From the NCBI GenBank assembly GCA_932521025.1, contig OW051472.1, forward strand, positions 7,316,001-7,380,000: 64,000 nt of DNA, read 5' to 3'. The stretch is from Oscheius onirici. Lineage: Eukaryota > Nematoda > Chromadorea > Rhabditida > Rhabditidae. Of this stretch, positions 10,644 to 22,057 are shown piece after piece. The notes beneath the pieces were generated by a model. That model was not told where the DNA came from and ran no database searches. It saw nothing but the letters and a program-made list of their open reading frames with translations. A program made the translations under genes and the position numbers. Numbering within the stretch: the stretch's first letter is position 1; each line of letters starts with the position of its first letter.

Positions 10644-13082
10644 ATGCGGCTGCTCCTGGTCCTTTTCGTCTTCCTCATCCAGGTCTACTCCAAATCCGAA
10701 GAATGCAAACAGTGTGATCTTCTGGTCACTTTGGTTCACGAACAATGGGGGAACAATCTAACAGACAAGGATATGGGTAAGCTTTTTCCGTCTCCAAACT
10801 TTCTTCTTTCCAGGAGAACTGGCAAAGTTCATCTGCGTTGAGTTCAAGATTGAAGATAACTTTGTCTGCGACATGATCGTTGGCGATTTTGAGCCGGAAG
10901 TCATGTGGATTTTGGGACAGATCATATTCGAGCCTCATCAGCTTTGCGGTCTTCTTCTGACCGGTCAGTTAGCTTGAATCTGGAAGGGGTAGAAACAGAA
11001 ACAGCAAACCATCTAAAAAGTTGTCCCGAGAGAATCGAATCATGTGAAAAGACTTAGGAGACCAATTTTAGACTGCGGTGTTTTCATTGACCCCTTCAAC
11101 TCGACCTGGACTTACAAAATGCCTCCGAATCAGCCTGCTCCAAACGACCAAACGCCTGTTCCCGTATCTCAATTATGTTTGTCACATTCAATATAATTTA
11201 GGCTGGTAAACCGACGATGAAAATTCTGCACTTGACCGATATTCATATGGACACACAGTATGTTGTCGGAGAGGAAGCTCAATGCGGGGAGCCTCAGTGT
11301 TGCAGGCCATTCCAGGATCCAAATGTACTGACTTTCTGTCGAATAAAATAATCCAAATTTTAGGAGCTGGACGCCGAGAGAGCAATTAAACAAGCGGCAG
11401 GAAAATGGGGAACTGTGGGAGTGTGTGATCTACCCTATTGGACATTTACTAACATGCTAAGCTCCATTACACAGAATCATAAAGACGTAACTTGCTGACA
11501 AGGTTGTTTAGACGAAAACAAGTTCAGATTGACTACGTAATGGTCTCTGGAGATCTCGAGTCGCATGCCGTATACGGTAGGTTCTCATTTTGAGAGGGCA
11601 GAGGAAAGAAAAAAAGCATTCGAAAGTATGGAATCCTCGTCTGTTCAGACTACTCCGTATCGGGAACATCGGGCGTCGTGAAGAACATCTCAGACACGCT
11701 TCGAAGCTTCTTCCCAACAATTCCAGTCTATTTTGCCATCGGAAACCACGAGGGTGTTCCCATAGACAAGTATCTCGGTTGAATTTGTCTATGACAGTAG
11801 ATTCAGTTTCGCTCCGCACTTTGCTCCAAAAGAATACCATATGGACTGGCTCTACGATTCTATGTCGTCGGCTTGGCAGGGATGGGTTCCTCAGGATCAG
11901 GTCAAAGACTTTCAATAGTCAGCTAGAAGTCACTATATTTTTATAAAGAGAGCTTTCAGTCGCGGCAGTTACCGTGTCCAGCTCATTCCTAATTCGGGTA
12001 TACAACCTGGACTGAGACTTCTGTCTCTTCATACAACATTGGGCGGAGATCCTATGAACTTGTGAGTTTTCTTTCAATTTATGTGGTCATTCTCTAGTCT
12101 TCCCAATACCCCAATTCAGCTGGCTCTACGTCAATCAAACTGACCCGGATGGTACTCTAACATGGGCCGTCAATGAACTGTTGGCCGCGGAGAAGGCTGG
12201 AGATAAGGTTTGGGTGAGTTAATAAAAGGGATGGAACGAAGACAGAAGATGATTTTAGGTCGTGGCTCATATTGCCGGCGGCGACGGCGAGGCTTTCGAA
12301 GGCTGGGCACTGAATTATTATAATGCCGTGAACCGATTCCAAAACACAATCGTGGCCAACTTTTACGGCCATACTCATTCGACCAACTTTTACATGGTCT
12401 ACGCTGATCCCAAGAACTCTAAGTCCAGACCCACTAATATGGTGTACGCCGCTCCTTCGGCTACTACCTATTCAGAGTACAACCCGGCTTACAGGATCTA
12501 TACTGTTGACGGAAAGTATCAGGGATCTTCGTATGTGGGTTGACATTTCAGTCGCTTCAATTCTACTTTTTCAGCAAGTGATCGACTACGCGGAGTATTT
12601 CCTTAATTTGACAGAGGCCAATGCCAATGACAATCCGGTTTGGAAGCCGCTCGTCTCGTCAATGAACCAAGAGTTTGGCCTTCCTGACCAGACGCCGGCA
12701 TCTTGGAACGACTTCATTGAAAGGATGAAAACTGACGACGACCTCTTCCAAAGATTCATGTAGTAAGTCAAGGCTTCTGATCCGAAAACGGAGAATTTGT
12801 AGTGTTCGCAAGAGACGCAATCAGTATGACGGAGTAGAGCCATGTACCGGACAATGTAAGATGAGCATGCTCTGTGAGTTCCGACAATTCCATCACGAGA
12901 AATCACTCTGTACCGATCTTCAAGGTACCAAATTTATCTTTCCTGATTCATCTCTTTGTTCAGGAGCTATGGTAAAACCTACAGGAAAGATATTGTACAG
13001 GAAGCAATCTAAAGCCTTGCCGAAGAGCAGTCAACTGGAAGTGAAAACGGCAGCCTATAGATTTACCCGGAGTAGGAAATAA
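10644..13082 (+). CDS. Secreted/lysosomal acid sphingomyelinase (ASM)
   Basis: Zinc-dependent phosphodiesterase that hydrolyses sphingomyelin to ceramide and phosphocholine. ATG 10644 opens a signal peptide (MRLLLVLFVFLIQVYS). A saposin-B domain with paired cysteines follows (EECKQCDLLV, FICVEFK, FVCDMIV, QLCGLLL), then the calcineurin-like metallophosphatase domain: LHLTDIHMDTQYV, VSGDLESH, FAIGNHEGVP, WVVAHIAGGDGEAF and FYGHTHSTNFYMVY. These supply the Asp, Asn and His metal ligands of the family. The Cys-rich C-terminal helical part ends at TAA 13080-13082. The human HIPPG loop is replaced by HIAGGDGEA. There are about 13 exons with 40-60 nt introns. C. elegans has several asm genes; I cannot assign which orthologue this is. 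Confidence 0.93.
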
Positions 13083-13600
13083 TGAATACAATAAATCGTT
13101 TTTCTGTCTGCTTTATTCGCTCTGTGGAGGAGGACATAGTAGTTTCCATGCCGCTGTGTTGGGAGGACTCTTCCCGGGGAAGAAAGCAAGGATGAGACTA
13201 CTTCTGAAAATGGAGGTCACCCTGTAATAACAAAGAAACAAGGTTGGCAACGCCCTTCCAGGGCTAAAGTAGAAATTCATGACTTCGCTCTGTCACGGAG
13301 CCTTAGTCGTGATTTCCCTGGACTGCTCGCCCAGCCCGTTCCTAGCTTTAGTGAGTCTCATTGTCAGTCCCACTGTCCCTTCCATTCTCCCCTTGTCACA
13401 CTGCTCCAGTCACCCCCTGTCCCTCCAAAGAAACTACCAAAGTTAAGTTAAGAACCCTTCGCGCACTTGCTTGTCCTGTCGCAACTTGTTAAAAACTAAG
13501 TTGTGCACAAAGCTCCCCTCCTTATCCTCAATAAAAGCTTCAGACACACACACACACAGACTTGGGAGCAATTTAAAATAGATATTGCTCAATTTGAAAA
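13083..13600. other. Intergenic spacer upstream of Lys-rich copy A
   Basis: About 520 bp without a gene. A (CA)n microsatellite lies at about 13539-13557. The duplicated block begins at about 13600. Confidence 0.5.
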
Positions 13601-14545
13601 GCAACTTTCAAAAAAACTTACAACTGGAATTGAATTTGCAAAAGCACTGATCCCGTAACAAGTCAGAACAAGAAAGCTACTCATTGTCAGACTAGAGTGT
13701 CATTGTCCCAAGATGCTCCTCCTCGTGCTGCTGGCTGCCACCGGGGTCGCGGCTGTCGTCGGATGTGGAGGCAAGAAGAAGAACAAGCCGGGCAAAGGAC
13801 CGTCGTCTAAGACCGAAGTCGCCGCTCCCGCTCCTGTCATCGAGAAGACACGGAAGATGCCGACGTCGTCGAAGAAGGAAGAAGAGCTGAGTGTGATGAA
13901 GACGCAGGAGGACGTGGGCAGCAAGAAGGAAAACGACAAGACGCAAGAAGAAAGCCTGAAGATTCAGCCGAAAGACATCAAGAAGACGGACAAGGAGGAG
14001 AAGATTGCCAAGGGAGCTGTCAAGCAAAAGGGCGACTACCCGACCTTCGGCGACATTGAAAGTGACTGGGACTCGGACAAGAAGGCGAAGAAAAAGGCGG
14101 AAAGCGAGACGAAGAAGGCCGAAGTCGATGCAAAAAAGGAAGAGGACAAGATCAAGACGACTACTGACCCGAAGACGGGCGAAGAGGCCAAGAAGACGGA
14201 AGATGAGAAGAAGGACGAAGAGAAGATGGACTAGATTCTTGCGATCGTTCCACTCGTTAGCGTGGTATATAAACTTCGTACCTGGCTATGTTATTGTTTC
14301 TTTCATCCACTCCTTTGGTTCTTGTTCACTGGTGTTCGAAGTGTATTGTCTTCCGAAGATAGGTAGGTTATTCGTCATCTAATACGGCAACTACGTTCCA
14401 AAGACTTTGGATTTTCTACATCTGATTGTGAGAGATTGACAAAAAGACTGTGTCTGGCCATATAGAGAGCTGTATAATAAGAGAACCTTGAAAGATCGAA
14501 TATTGGAGAAAAAACAAGAAACCAGTATCAATTTGAAGACCATTT
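13598..14545. repeat. Duplicated block, copy A (partner 52843-53832)
   Basis: From 13601 to about 14340 this block aligns without gaps to 52846-53585 (constant offset 39245 bases). It includes about 110 bp upstream of the ATG, the whole ORF and about 105 bp of 3' flank. From 14340 to about 14545 the match is diverged with indels (GATTGACAAAAAGACT, TCTGGCCA, TATAATAAG and GAAAGA are shared). It is a recent dispersed segmental duplication or a gene-converted pair. Confidence 0.9.
13713..14234 (+). CDS. Intronless Lys/Glu-rich membrane-anchored or secreted protein, copy A
   Basis: The product has 173 residues. An N-terminal hydrophobic stretch (MLLLVLLAATGVAAVVGC) is followed by GGKKKNKPGKG and then a highly charged, low-complexity tail of Lys/Glu/Asp with no globular domain, ending EEKMD. 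The stretch could be a signal peptide or a single signal anchor; the Cys plus KKK boundary favours an anchor with the tail on one side. I do not recognise the family. The gene is intronless, unlike nearly all neighbours. It differs from the copy at 52958 by one residue (E versus D in SSKKE[E/D]ELS). A diverged relative with the same plan (LL-rich start, then CGKKK) lies at 36004. The function is unknown; intronless small Lys-rich genes in nematodes are often germline expressed, but that is only a guess here. Confidence 0.75.
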   Translation: MLLLVLLAATGVAAVVGCGGKKKNKPGKGPSSKTEVAAPAPVIEKTRKMPTSSKKEEELSVMKTQEDVGSKKENDKTQEESLKIQPKDIKKTDKEEKIAKGAVKQKGDYPTFGDIESDWDSDKKAKKKAESETKKAEVDAKKEEDKIKTTTDPKTGEEAKKTEDEKKDEEKMD

Positions 14546-14964
14546 TATGTTGTACCGCTCAGAAGAGCGTTTGACAAAAGCAGCTCTTTCGAGCCGCAAT
14601 GCGGTCATCAAGGTCCGAAGACCTTTTTCCCGCTCGCCAAACGCCCGTTGCCCTTTCACCGCGGGGTATTCGGTTAACGAATTGTTTGGGATTGTGAAAT
14701 ACAGACTACAGAAAGGATTCTGTGAAGTATGATTTCAACAAAAGCTGCCAGCTGCCGCAAGGTCCTTCCCCAAGCGTGTCGAGACAGTACGGGTGGGAAA
14801 CGGGAGAGCCATCGCCGTCTGATTCTCGCCATTTCCTCTGTTTCTCTGCTCTGTTCATTCGAAACGTCGCTTTTCTTCAATTCTTCTCACAGTTCTCGCT
14901 TTTTTTTCTATTTACTGCTTCATTTTGTTCTTGAACAATATATTATCCACGTTTTTCAGTAAAA

Positions 14965-15550
14965 ATGGCGATGGCAGGACGCACAGCCCGCGGTACCAGG
15001 CTACCGCCAGAGGTTTGCTCTATTCGTATTCCTTTCAACCCATTTTTAGGTGAACCGTATTCTATTTGTCAAAAACCTGCCCTACAAGATTACCTCAGAA
15101 GAAATGTACGAAATTTTCGGGAAATTCGGAGCCATTCGTCAAATTAGAGCGTAGGTTGTTTTTCCTCAGATGCTTTATTCATTTTCTTTTTAAAATTGGA
15201 TCCTTTTTAGTGGCAACACTCCGGAGACTCGTGGAACAGCATTCGTCGTGTATGAAGATATTTTCGATGCCAAGAACGCATGTGATCATCTCAGTGGCTT
15301 CAACATTTCGAACAGGTCCGTTTTTATCGATTTTCCAGTGTTTTTTTTTCAGTTTATCGAACAAACAAATGTTTCCAGATATCTTGTCGTTCTCTACTAC
15401 CAAGCCACAAAAGCCTACAAACGTCTGGACACAGAGCGTGCTCGAGAAAAGCTGGAGAACATAAAATCGAAATACAACATCAGCGGAGATCTGACCAAGG
15501 TCAAGGAAGAAATCTACAACGCGCAGCTCACTCCCTCCGTTCGCCGCTGA
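14965..15550 (+). CDS. sftb-6: Splicing factor SF3B6 (p14, SF3b 14 kDa)
   Basis: U2 snRNP SF3b subunit that lies next to the branch-point adenosine and binds SF3B1. The product is about 130 residues and a single RRM. The order is [19 protein letters not shown] (RNP2), [39 protein letters not shown] (RNP1), [19 protein letters not shown] and a basic C-terminal helix. It matches human p14 almost residue for residue through the RRM. Four exons start at ATG 14965 and stop at 15548-15550. It is tail-to-tail with the MRGBP gene (100 bp between stops). The family is certain. Confidence 0.95.
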
Positions 15551-15650
15551 AGAAATTTCTGTCAATAAAACGATCTCTCGCAATCTGAACAGATTCATAT
15601 GGTCAGAAACTTGGCATATACAAAGATAAAGGAGAGATCAAGTGGCATGA

Positions 15651-16489
15651 TTAATTGTTGTCGTGCTTCGACAGACGGGGAGAGCTGGCACGACTGTCGG
15701 AATCTGTAGATAGGCGACGACGTCTCTTCTTGGCTGGTGGAGCTCCGCTAGAATGACGAGGCGTCTTGGTTTCTTGAGAAAGAGCTGCGAGACCACGAGT
15801 TTCCTAAAAAATAATTGATGACTTGAAGAAAGTGGATTTACTTGTTCCTGGATCAGTTCGCTGAATAAGCCTTCTGGCAAAAAGAAATCGGAACTGTTCT
15901 CGAAGTATTCGGGAATTTCTTCCAACTCGTCAATCATTTTCATGTCGTAAAGTGTATCCAGCTTTTCAATTACCTGAAAAATCGATTCTCTTCTTCACTG
16001 TTTTACAAAATCATACTTGTGCAACCGTCGGACGAATTCTGTAGATGGGTTCGAATTTCATGACCTCCTCTCCCTCTTTTTTCTCCACTTCTCTTCTCTT
16101 CCTCAAAGTGACCAGATCTGTCGGGGATAAATAGTCTTCATAGTCGTCAACTTCGTCCTCAAAGACGTGGTTCATGTGTTGTGTGATTATATCCAACTGT
16201 ATCTGCTTATGAACACCTAAACAACTCTGTTAATACATACTTTTGAACAAACACGTACCGGCTGGCTTGTGTTGGATGATTTGTGAGAAGAGACGCGTTT
16301 CGGAGAGCTCACACCACGTTGGAGTTACTTCTGTCCAGGGGCGACTTGAATTCGCGGCTTCTTTCAGTGGCCCGAAAAATGTTTGACGAATTTCGTCGAC
16401 CGTCATTTTCCTAGAAAAATGTCATTACGAAAAGAAATCTGGCCAGCTCACTTGACTACTCGCATTCGGTGAGCTTCTTCGGACTGCAT
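15651..16489 (-). CDS. MRG/MORF4L-binding protein (MRGBP / Eaf7 family), NuA4-TIP60 subunit
   Basis: Subunit of NuA4/TIP60 histone acetyltransferase that links MRG15 to the complex. Start ATG is at 16489 (MQSEEAHRMRVVKK), just after a TTTTCAG acceptor. The conserved Eaf7 core reads W-C-E-L-S-E-T-R-L-F, QIIQHKPAGVHKQIQLDII (human HKPVGVNRHF), then after an acidic insert RIRPTVAQVIEKLDTLYDMK (human VIWDHLSTMYDMQ) and FFLPEGLFSELIQEQ (human FVLPEEIIQEV). The C-terminus is a basic PPAKKRRRL nuclear signal, with the stop at 15651. The insert EDYLSPTDLVTLRKRREVE is not in the human protein. It is divergent from SYF2 and the two could share the 417-bp promoter. The family is confident from motif order. 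Confidence 0.82.
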
Positions 16490-16906
16490 ATTTCTGAAAA
16501 GCATTTAGTTCACCTCTTGCTTTATTTGTAAATGGAATGTAGAAAATAAAAAGAAAAGGAGGATTTATAAAATAGCCCAAAAAGAGGCGGGGGCAACTTA
16601 TCGTTTAAAAAAAACGCCGCATTTCAATTCGCTCATGATTCCGACTTGTATTTTTCGGCAAAACATCGGAAAGCTCCAATTCAATCAGTTTGTTACACGA
16701 TTCTAATAAGGGATTCTTCGACATCATTCCGAAAAAAGGAAAGAATGAATTTTTTGATATCCGTTGGCTCGAAAATGCGCAGTTGCGGCATTGCCTAAAT
16801 TTTCTGGACGCATGACCTTGTCGACCGATTTCTTTCTTCGAATTTTGTTTCTCTGCTTATTTTTCACTTTTTTTTCTAACTTGCAGGTAAAATAATCATC
16901 AACAAA
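16490..16906. promoter_or_regulatory. Shared divergent promoter region (MRGBP / SYF2)
   Basis: Only 417 bp separate the start codons of the minus-strand MRGBP gene and the plus-strand SYF2 gene, so both promoters must lie here. No specific motif is claimed. An acceptor-like CTTGCAG at about 16880-16886 precedes the SYF2 ATG. Confidence 0.5.
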
Positions 16907-17808
16907 ATGTCGGAAAATGCAGGATCATCTGAAGCAAAGAAGGAAAGTTTTGAGGATCGCTTCAAACGTCTTCATCAATTACGTGTCAGTTTTTTAGTCT
17001 CTTCAAAAAAAATAGAACATTTTCAGGTAAAAGCAACAAAAGAAAACATGAAACAGGTAGTGGAAGAGGATCGAAAATCAAAGTTGCCAAAAAATCACGA
17101 ATCGAAACGAGCTCGGGAGGAATGGGAGTTGAAGGAAATTGAGGACCGCGAGGCTAGTTTTCTGTGTCTATTTTTTACCAAATTCTTTTTTCAGAAGGCC
17201 GAGAAGGAAGGAAAAGACTATGACAGGCTAAAAGCACTGCAGATGCCAGCCGATGTCGCCGATAAAATCGAGTTCAAGCGCAAGAGAAAGCAGAATCCAG
17301 ATCAGGGCTTTTCAAGTAGATTTTCGTTCTCTTTATAATATGCCGCATTGGTTTTAGCTTACGAAGACATGAGTCTACGTCAACATTCTCGTCTAACAGC
17401 CGGTCTGGCTCCCAATCTCGATTCATATAAAAAAATGCGACAAATTGTCGGTGGAGATCAGTTCTACCCCACCGCCAACACTCTAATTCACGGCGCTCAT
17501 TATCCGACGTCTTCAGCAATGGATAAGTTGGCTAAAGATGTCGTGGGACAGGCGAAGAGTCGCGAGAAGTTCCATCGTCGTCGCATGTTCGATCCAGACG
17601 CACCCATCGACTACATCAACGACAAGAACAAGCGCTTCAACGAAAAGCTGGAGAAGTTTTACGGAAAGTATACAGAAGAACTCAAGGTGAGATATTCGAT
17701 TATTTTTTTCACTCAATGTGCCAACTGAAAGTAGATTGAATTCTGCTCTTTTTTTTCTCTTTAAAAGCTATTTTTCAGGAGGATCTGGAGCGTGGTACAG
17801 CCGTCTAA
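16907..17808 (+). CDS. syf-2: Pre-mRNA splicing factor SYF2
   Basis: NTC/Prp19-associated spliceosome component present in activated complexes. The start ATG 16907 follows CTTGCAG and a short leader. The product is about 230 residues and mostly charged coiled coil: [48 protein letters not shown], the basic [18 protein letters not shown], then the signature [54 protein letters not shown] and [19 protein letters not shown]. The stop is at 17806-17808. Introns are 40-80 nt. The neighbouring SF3B6 gene is also spliceosomal, but the two are not in one transcription unit because MRGBP lies between them on the other strand. Confidence 0.94.
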
Positions 17809-18278
17809 CTTCCGTCTATTTCAACCTGTTTTCGACATGCGATGTATTTTGACACATAAATGGTCCACACTACTTTTGTCGATGCTAGTTTTCAGCTTCT
17901 TTGTCAGGGGAATCCCATTTCTTAGTCTAAAGAAACTGGAAGAACTGGTGGAACGTTTGTATAAAAAATGAGCATATTCGACTCATTTGACTCACGTTCA
18001 TCAGGTATGTGTCTCCAAAACGAGATTTGTTTACATCGGACCTTGGTCAATAGACTCCTTTGTGTTTCAAAATGATGTTAGTCATCCACAAAAGATGAAA
18101 ACATCGCTCGAGTTTCGAAAGTCTCATCGGTATTTTGAGCATGTCCTTGGCGATAACGAGATCAATGTGTCTGATCACAAGTCTCACAAAATGGTAAAAT
18201 AGTTTATGAGTTATGTACAGAGTGAAGAAGCTGAAATTATGCGTAAAGCATGGAAATTGAAGTGAGGTTTGATGAAGA

Positions 18279-18492
18279 CTAGTAGGCCAATATAATGTAA
18301 CAAGCGTGTATTATCCCCGGTATGTAGCCGAGGATCGTGAGCAGAATGTTGATGGCCAAGTCCTTGTTGCAACCGCGTTCGAGAAAGACTCCGACAGGCT
18401 GGAAAAGGAGAGGTATTGGTTTCCGATGCTGGACTTACAGGAAGAAGAAGAGCAAGGAGGAATTTGCAGATGTCGGCACAGGTGATCACCAT
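18279..18492 (-). CDS. PMP3/UPF0057 small membrane proteolipid, paralogue 1
   Basis: Small two-helix membrane protein of the PMP3/RCI2/YqaE family, linked in yeast and plants to membrane potential and salt stress. Two exons encode about 55 residues: MVITCADICKFLLALLLP, then PVGVFLERGCNKDLAINILL, TILGYIPGIIHACYIILAY and a stop at 18279. The single intron splits the protein between two prolines, the same place as in the two paralogues at 19663 and 21736. The ILLTILGYIPGIIHACY block is the family signature. This copy is inverted relative to the other two. Confidence 0.92.
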
Positions 18493-19662
18493 TTTATTTC
18501 TGGAAATAGGACAGTTTAAAAGGAAAGACTGAACTTGAAGAGGAAAGGCCTTGAATCAGTCGTGGTCAGAGTTAGAGGAACAGAAAATTCCCGACGAGAG
18601 TCCAACTAGACCACTGGCATCTTCCCATGGATACCTAATGAAACAAACAATTCCAAACAGCTGCCAATCGAAAACAGGTCTGATAAGGCGTCATATTTTT
18701 GTGAGAAGATGCTGCTTTTATAGGCTTCTCAGTCGAAAAACAAGAAGAAGAAAACAGTATCGCCACATTCAGTCGCGTCACATCCAAATAGTGAAGCAAA
18801 CAGCAAGGGCAGGCTTGTTGTGACGGCGGCCAGACACGCGGGACTCGATGGCATAGTAGTAAACAACATCAACCCTCCCTCCCTCCCCATGTGCCCTTGT
18901 TATTTTTCGTCCACTGCCGTATATATGACGCCGGGGTCCTGGTGTTTTTCTCTCACGATTTCGATATGTGTGTTTTCACAACTGTGATATAAAAGAGACG
19001 TGTCTTCAGTCTTCTTTCTACTCCCTCACTAACCCAAAAATTTCAACTGGAACCCAGCCTCCTGTTCCGGTTATTTAGAGACTCTGAATGGACGCCAGCC
19101 TTATTATAGTCTTCTGCGTCTGGCTATCCTAGGTAGTGGTCCAAAAGTCCAAGTCTCTTTCACACGATGAGCCGACCTCCTTGAAGTTCCCTTTTACTCA
19201 AGTCAGATTGAAATACCATTGCTTTTGCATCTCTGTTTGACATCTCCTATTGACTGTTCTCAAGACCTAGCTGTTTTGGTACGGTTTGCACTCTTGGCTT
19301 ATGTCATTCTGTACTGGGATAAAGAGCCTAAAAATAGTCCTAGAAGGTTGGTCATCTCACCCGGGTGTAAGTAAAGTACAGACCAGAGGTCTGAACGTTA
19401 CAAATGAAATATCGTTTTGTCCTGAGACAGAGTCAGGTTTCGTAGCTCTGACCGAAAGATCCTTTTGAGATTGAGTCAGATACAGTTCTGTAGTCAGAAC
19501 ACTTAACTACCAACATGTTTTCACACCACAGAACGAAGAGAGACAACAGTTTTAGTCACAAGTTGGATACTGACATCTTTAGTGATCAAGACATGTCTCC
19601 TGCTCTCTCCAACTCTCTTATCTTTCTTGTCTACCCGACTACCAGAACGTTTCAGAAACGAC
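18493..19662. other. Intergenic region between PMP3 paralogues 1 and 2
   Basis: About 1.2 kb between divergent PMP3-family genes. I see no gene or strong repeat. It presumably holds promoter sequence for both. Confidence 0.4.
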
Positions 19663-19879
19663 ATGGCTATTACCTGCTCCGATATCTGCAAGTTCCTTCT
19701 TGCACTTCTCCTCCCTGTAAGTTTTTCTCTTAAACTTCCTTTATGTTACTCTCATTCAGCCCGTCGGAGTCTTCCTCGAGCGAGGTTGCAATCAGGACTT
19801 GGCCATCAACATTTTGCTCACGATTCTCGGCTACATTCCCGGCATCATCCATGCCTGCTACATCATCTTGGCCTACTGA
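19663..19879 (+). CDS. PMP3/UPF0057 small membrane proteolipid, paralogue 2
   Basis: Two exons: MAITCSDICKFLLALLLP, an intron of about 40 nt, then PVGVFLERGCNQDLAINILL and TILGYIPGIIHACYIILAY; the stop TGA is at 19877-19879. It is almost identical in protein to paralogue 1 (V2A, A6S and K/Q changes), so their split is recent. The helices and the G-Y-I-P-G turn are intact, so it should be functional. Confidence 0.93.
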
Positions 19880-20588
19880 GCCGTCACTTGCCACCAAAAC
19901 TATCCAAATTCCGATGCTGTGCGCATAATTTCTCCGCCTGTGTTTATAAACTAATGAAGCATTTCTACTTACAAACTCTTTTTATGTGGGGTGTAAGGAC
20001 TGTGGGAGATTAATGTTTAATGTTTCACTATATGGGGCACGATTGTCTTCCAATCTTCGGGGTTTTTTTCTGAACCAATTTTTGCCACCATATTGTCTGA
20101 GGTCATCCTGTCATCTAGTGGGAGATTATAATAGCACATAGCTGTTATACTAGTGAGAGCTGTGCTCATTCAGTTTCCCCACACATATCTCTCTTCTCAT
20201 ACATGTCCTCTTCTATCGATTTCCTCTCATTGTGGCTATTTTCGAGAGGCCGATTCCATTTCTGGGGACGAGAGTAATGGTCCCCGCCCCAGTTCTCTTC
20301 TTCTTCTTCTCGCAGAAACCTTAGCCTTGTTTCGATAAGTTGAAGAAAAGTGACCAAGAGCTGCCTAAAGAGAAAGAAATTAGCTCATTCCTCCGGTCAT
20401 AAAGCCTATTTATGGGAGAAAGCATCTTCCGGTCTTTTGCTCCTTCCTCCCGTAAACATCATGTTGAATAAGTACACACAAACGTCTCTGCTTTTCTCTC
20501 GATCGCGAGTTGTTTACGACGCGACGCGGTCGATCGACCTCGAAAAACAAGCGGCTGTTTACGGGACGACCTTCTCATCCATTCCATC

Positions 20589-20865
20589 TTGGTCTGTACC
20601 AGAACAAAGTTTTCTGTTCTCTGTTTACTGTGCCTCTCTTCTGCGGTTTTCCATGGTTCAACTGCTGTCTCTGTTCTTGTTCAGAACTCACAAATTCAAA
20701 AACCGGTTTTCTTTGGCGACCCGGACACCCAATTATTTATTGGTTGCCAGTGTTGTCCCACGGGTAAACACTGCCTCCCCAAACCTAATCTCTTTGTTCT
20801 AACTCACAGATCGCACTTTGAGGTTTGAGAACGGACTCTGTTTGACGAAGGAAAAACAATCGTAA
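20589..20865 (+). CDS. Putative small Cys-containing secreted protein (5' end unresolved)
   Basis: An open frame runs through a hydrophobic stretch (FSVLCLLCLSSAVFHG), then VFFGDPDTQLFIGCQCCPT. A canonical 46-nt GT-AG intron (20764-20809) joins in frame to DRTLRFENGLCLTKEKQS and TAA at 20863-20865. The clean intron, the hydrophobic lead and the Cys pattern suggest a real secreted peptide gene. No ATG lies in this frame before the hydrophobic stretch (the first candidate codon is TTG at 20589), so the start must be in an upstream exon that I could not find, or the gene is decayed. I do not recognise the family. Confidence 0.4.
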
Positions 20866-21735
20866 GCTCAATATTTTCGCTAAGTAACTGTGAAGTGTTC
20901 TTGAACATTCTCCACTCGCTGTTCTTGAGAGACCTCTCTTGTTGTCGTCTTGACTGTACGTTTCTTCGTTAGAAAGAAAGGAGAAAAGACCAAGGGAATT
21001 CTTAAAAGGAAGAACAGCGAAACCGTTTAGTCACGGTTCCGTTATTCTTTTTTGCTTTTTAATTTCCACTCTTCTAGCAATACGCTCATTCGCCGGTCTC
21101 TTTTACGCTTCAGTTTCAGTAACGAAAACAAAACTTTTAGGTTTAGTTTTTATTAGATAGTACGAGTCTAACGCCAATGTTTCTCAGAGCGTAAGGTAGC
21201 CGACTCATTGGCACGAAACATTCAGTAGGGTTTTGAATAAGGACTAGAAGAACTAGGGCATGATTGGGTTGGACATGTCGAGCGTCAAGTTTATTCCAAC
21301 TTTGCTGCTCAGTTGTACAATGTTTACTCCAACTGTTTTTCTAGTCCCATTGTCTCTCGGTCCTAGTCTCTGCATTTCCAATGTCTGGTCCAAAAGAACG
21401 GATTTCTGCCACAAAGGAGCAAAGAATCAATCGCTTGCTACTGAATTTCTCAATAATGACGAATATCGTTTGCATCCTTCTTTGCTGAATCACGTCTGAT
21501 TCATCTTCCGCCAAAAAGCAGTAGTCTGCCCTCTGTACGTGTAGTGTACACACAAGACTCGTGTATATACAGCCATCCGACCATCTGTCAACTCGCCTTT
21601 TGTCCTCCAAGTCTACCTCCGAATCGATTCCTCTCGTAACCAGTAGCGATCCCGTGTTGTCGCTAGAATCCTGGCAACAGAAATCTCTCTTTCCCCTAGT
21701 ACTCGACCAAGCAAAACCACCGAAATTCAGGAAAC

Positions 21736-21946
21736 ATGGTTCTGACCTGCTCCGACATCATCAAGTTCATCTTTGCCGTGATCTTCCCGGTACAGTTCAT
21801 AGCAAAATGCAAAAAAAACTTTTCAGCCTCTCGGAGTCTTTCTCGAGAAGGGTTGCACATATCACTTGGCCATCAACATTCTGTTGACGATCCTCGGCTA
21901 CATTCCCGGCATTATCCACGCCTGTTACGTCATTCTTGCCTACTAA
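21736..21946 (+). CDS. PMP3/UPF0057 small membrane proteolipid, paralogue 3
   Basis: Two exons: MVLTCSDIIKFIFAVIFP, an intron at the conserved position, then PLGVFLEKGCTYHLAINILL and TILGYIPGIIHACYVILAY; the stop TAA is at 21944-21946. It is more diverged than paralogues 1 and 2 in the first helix but keeps the second helix block unchanged. Confidence 0.92.
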
Positions 21947-22057
21947 TAACATTTATCCGGCTATTCTTTTACTCAACGCATAATAAAACTTTCCCTAAAA
22001 TCTAAACTATTAAAAAGCTGTGGTGTCTGTGGTAGACTCTGTGTGTCTGTTTGTCCA

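Noticed and set aside
14005-14382. Arg/Lys-rich frame (MPRELSSKRATTRPS...) inside Lys-rich gene A, also in copy B
   Set aside because: It is the +1 shadow of the GAA/AAG-rich ORF; synonymous bias of the copy differences supports the main frame.
20350-20802. 150-codon plus-strand frame
   Set aside because: Overlaps the better-supported secreted-peptide frame, which has a proper intron; composition is shadow-like.
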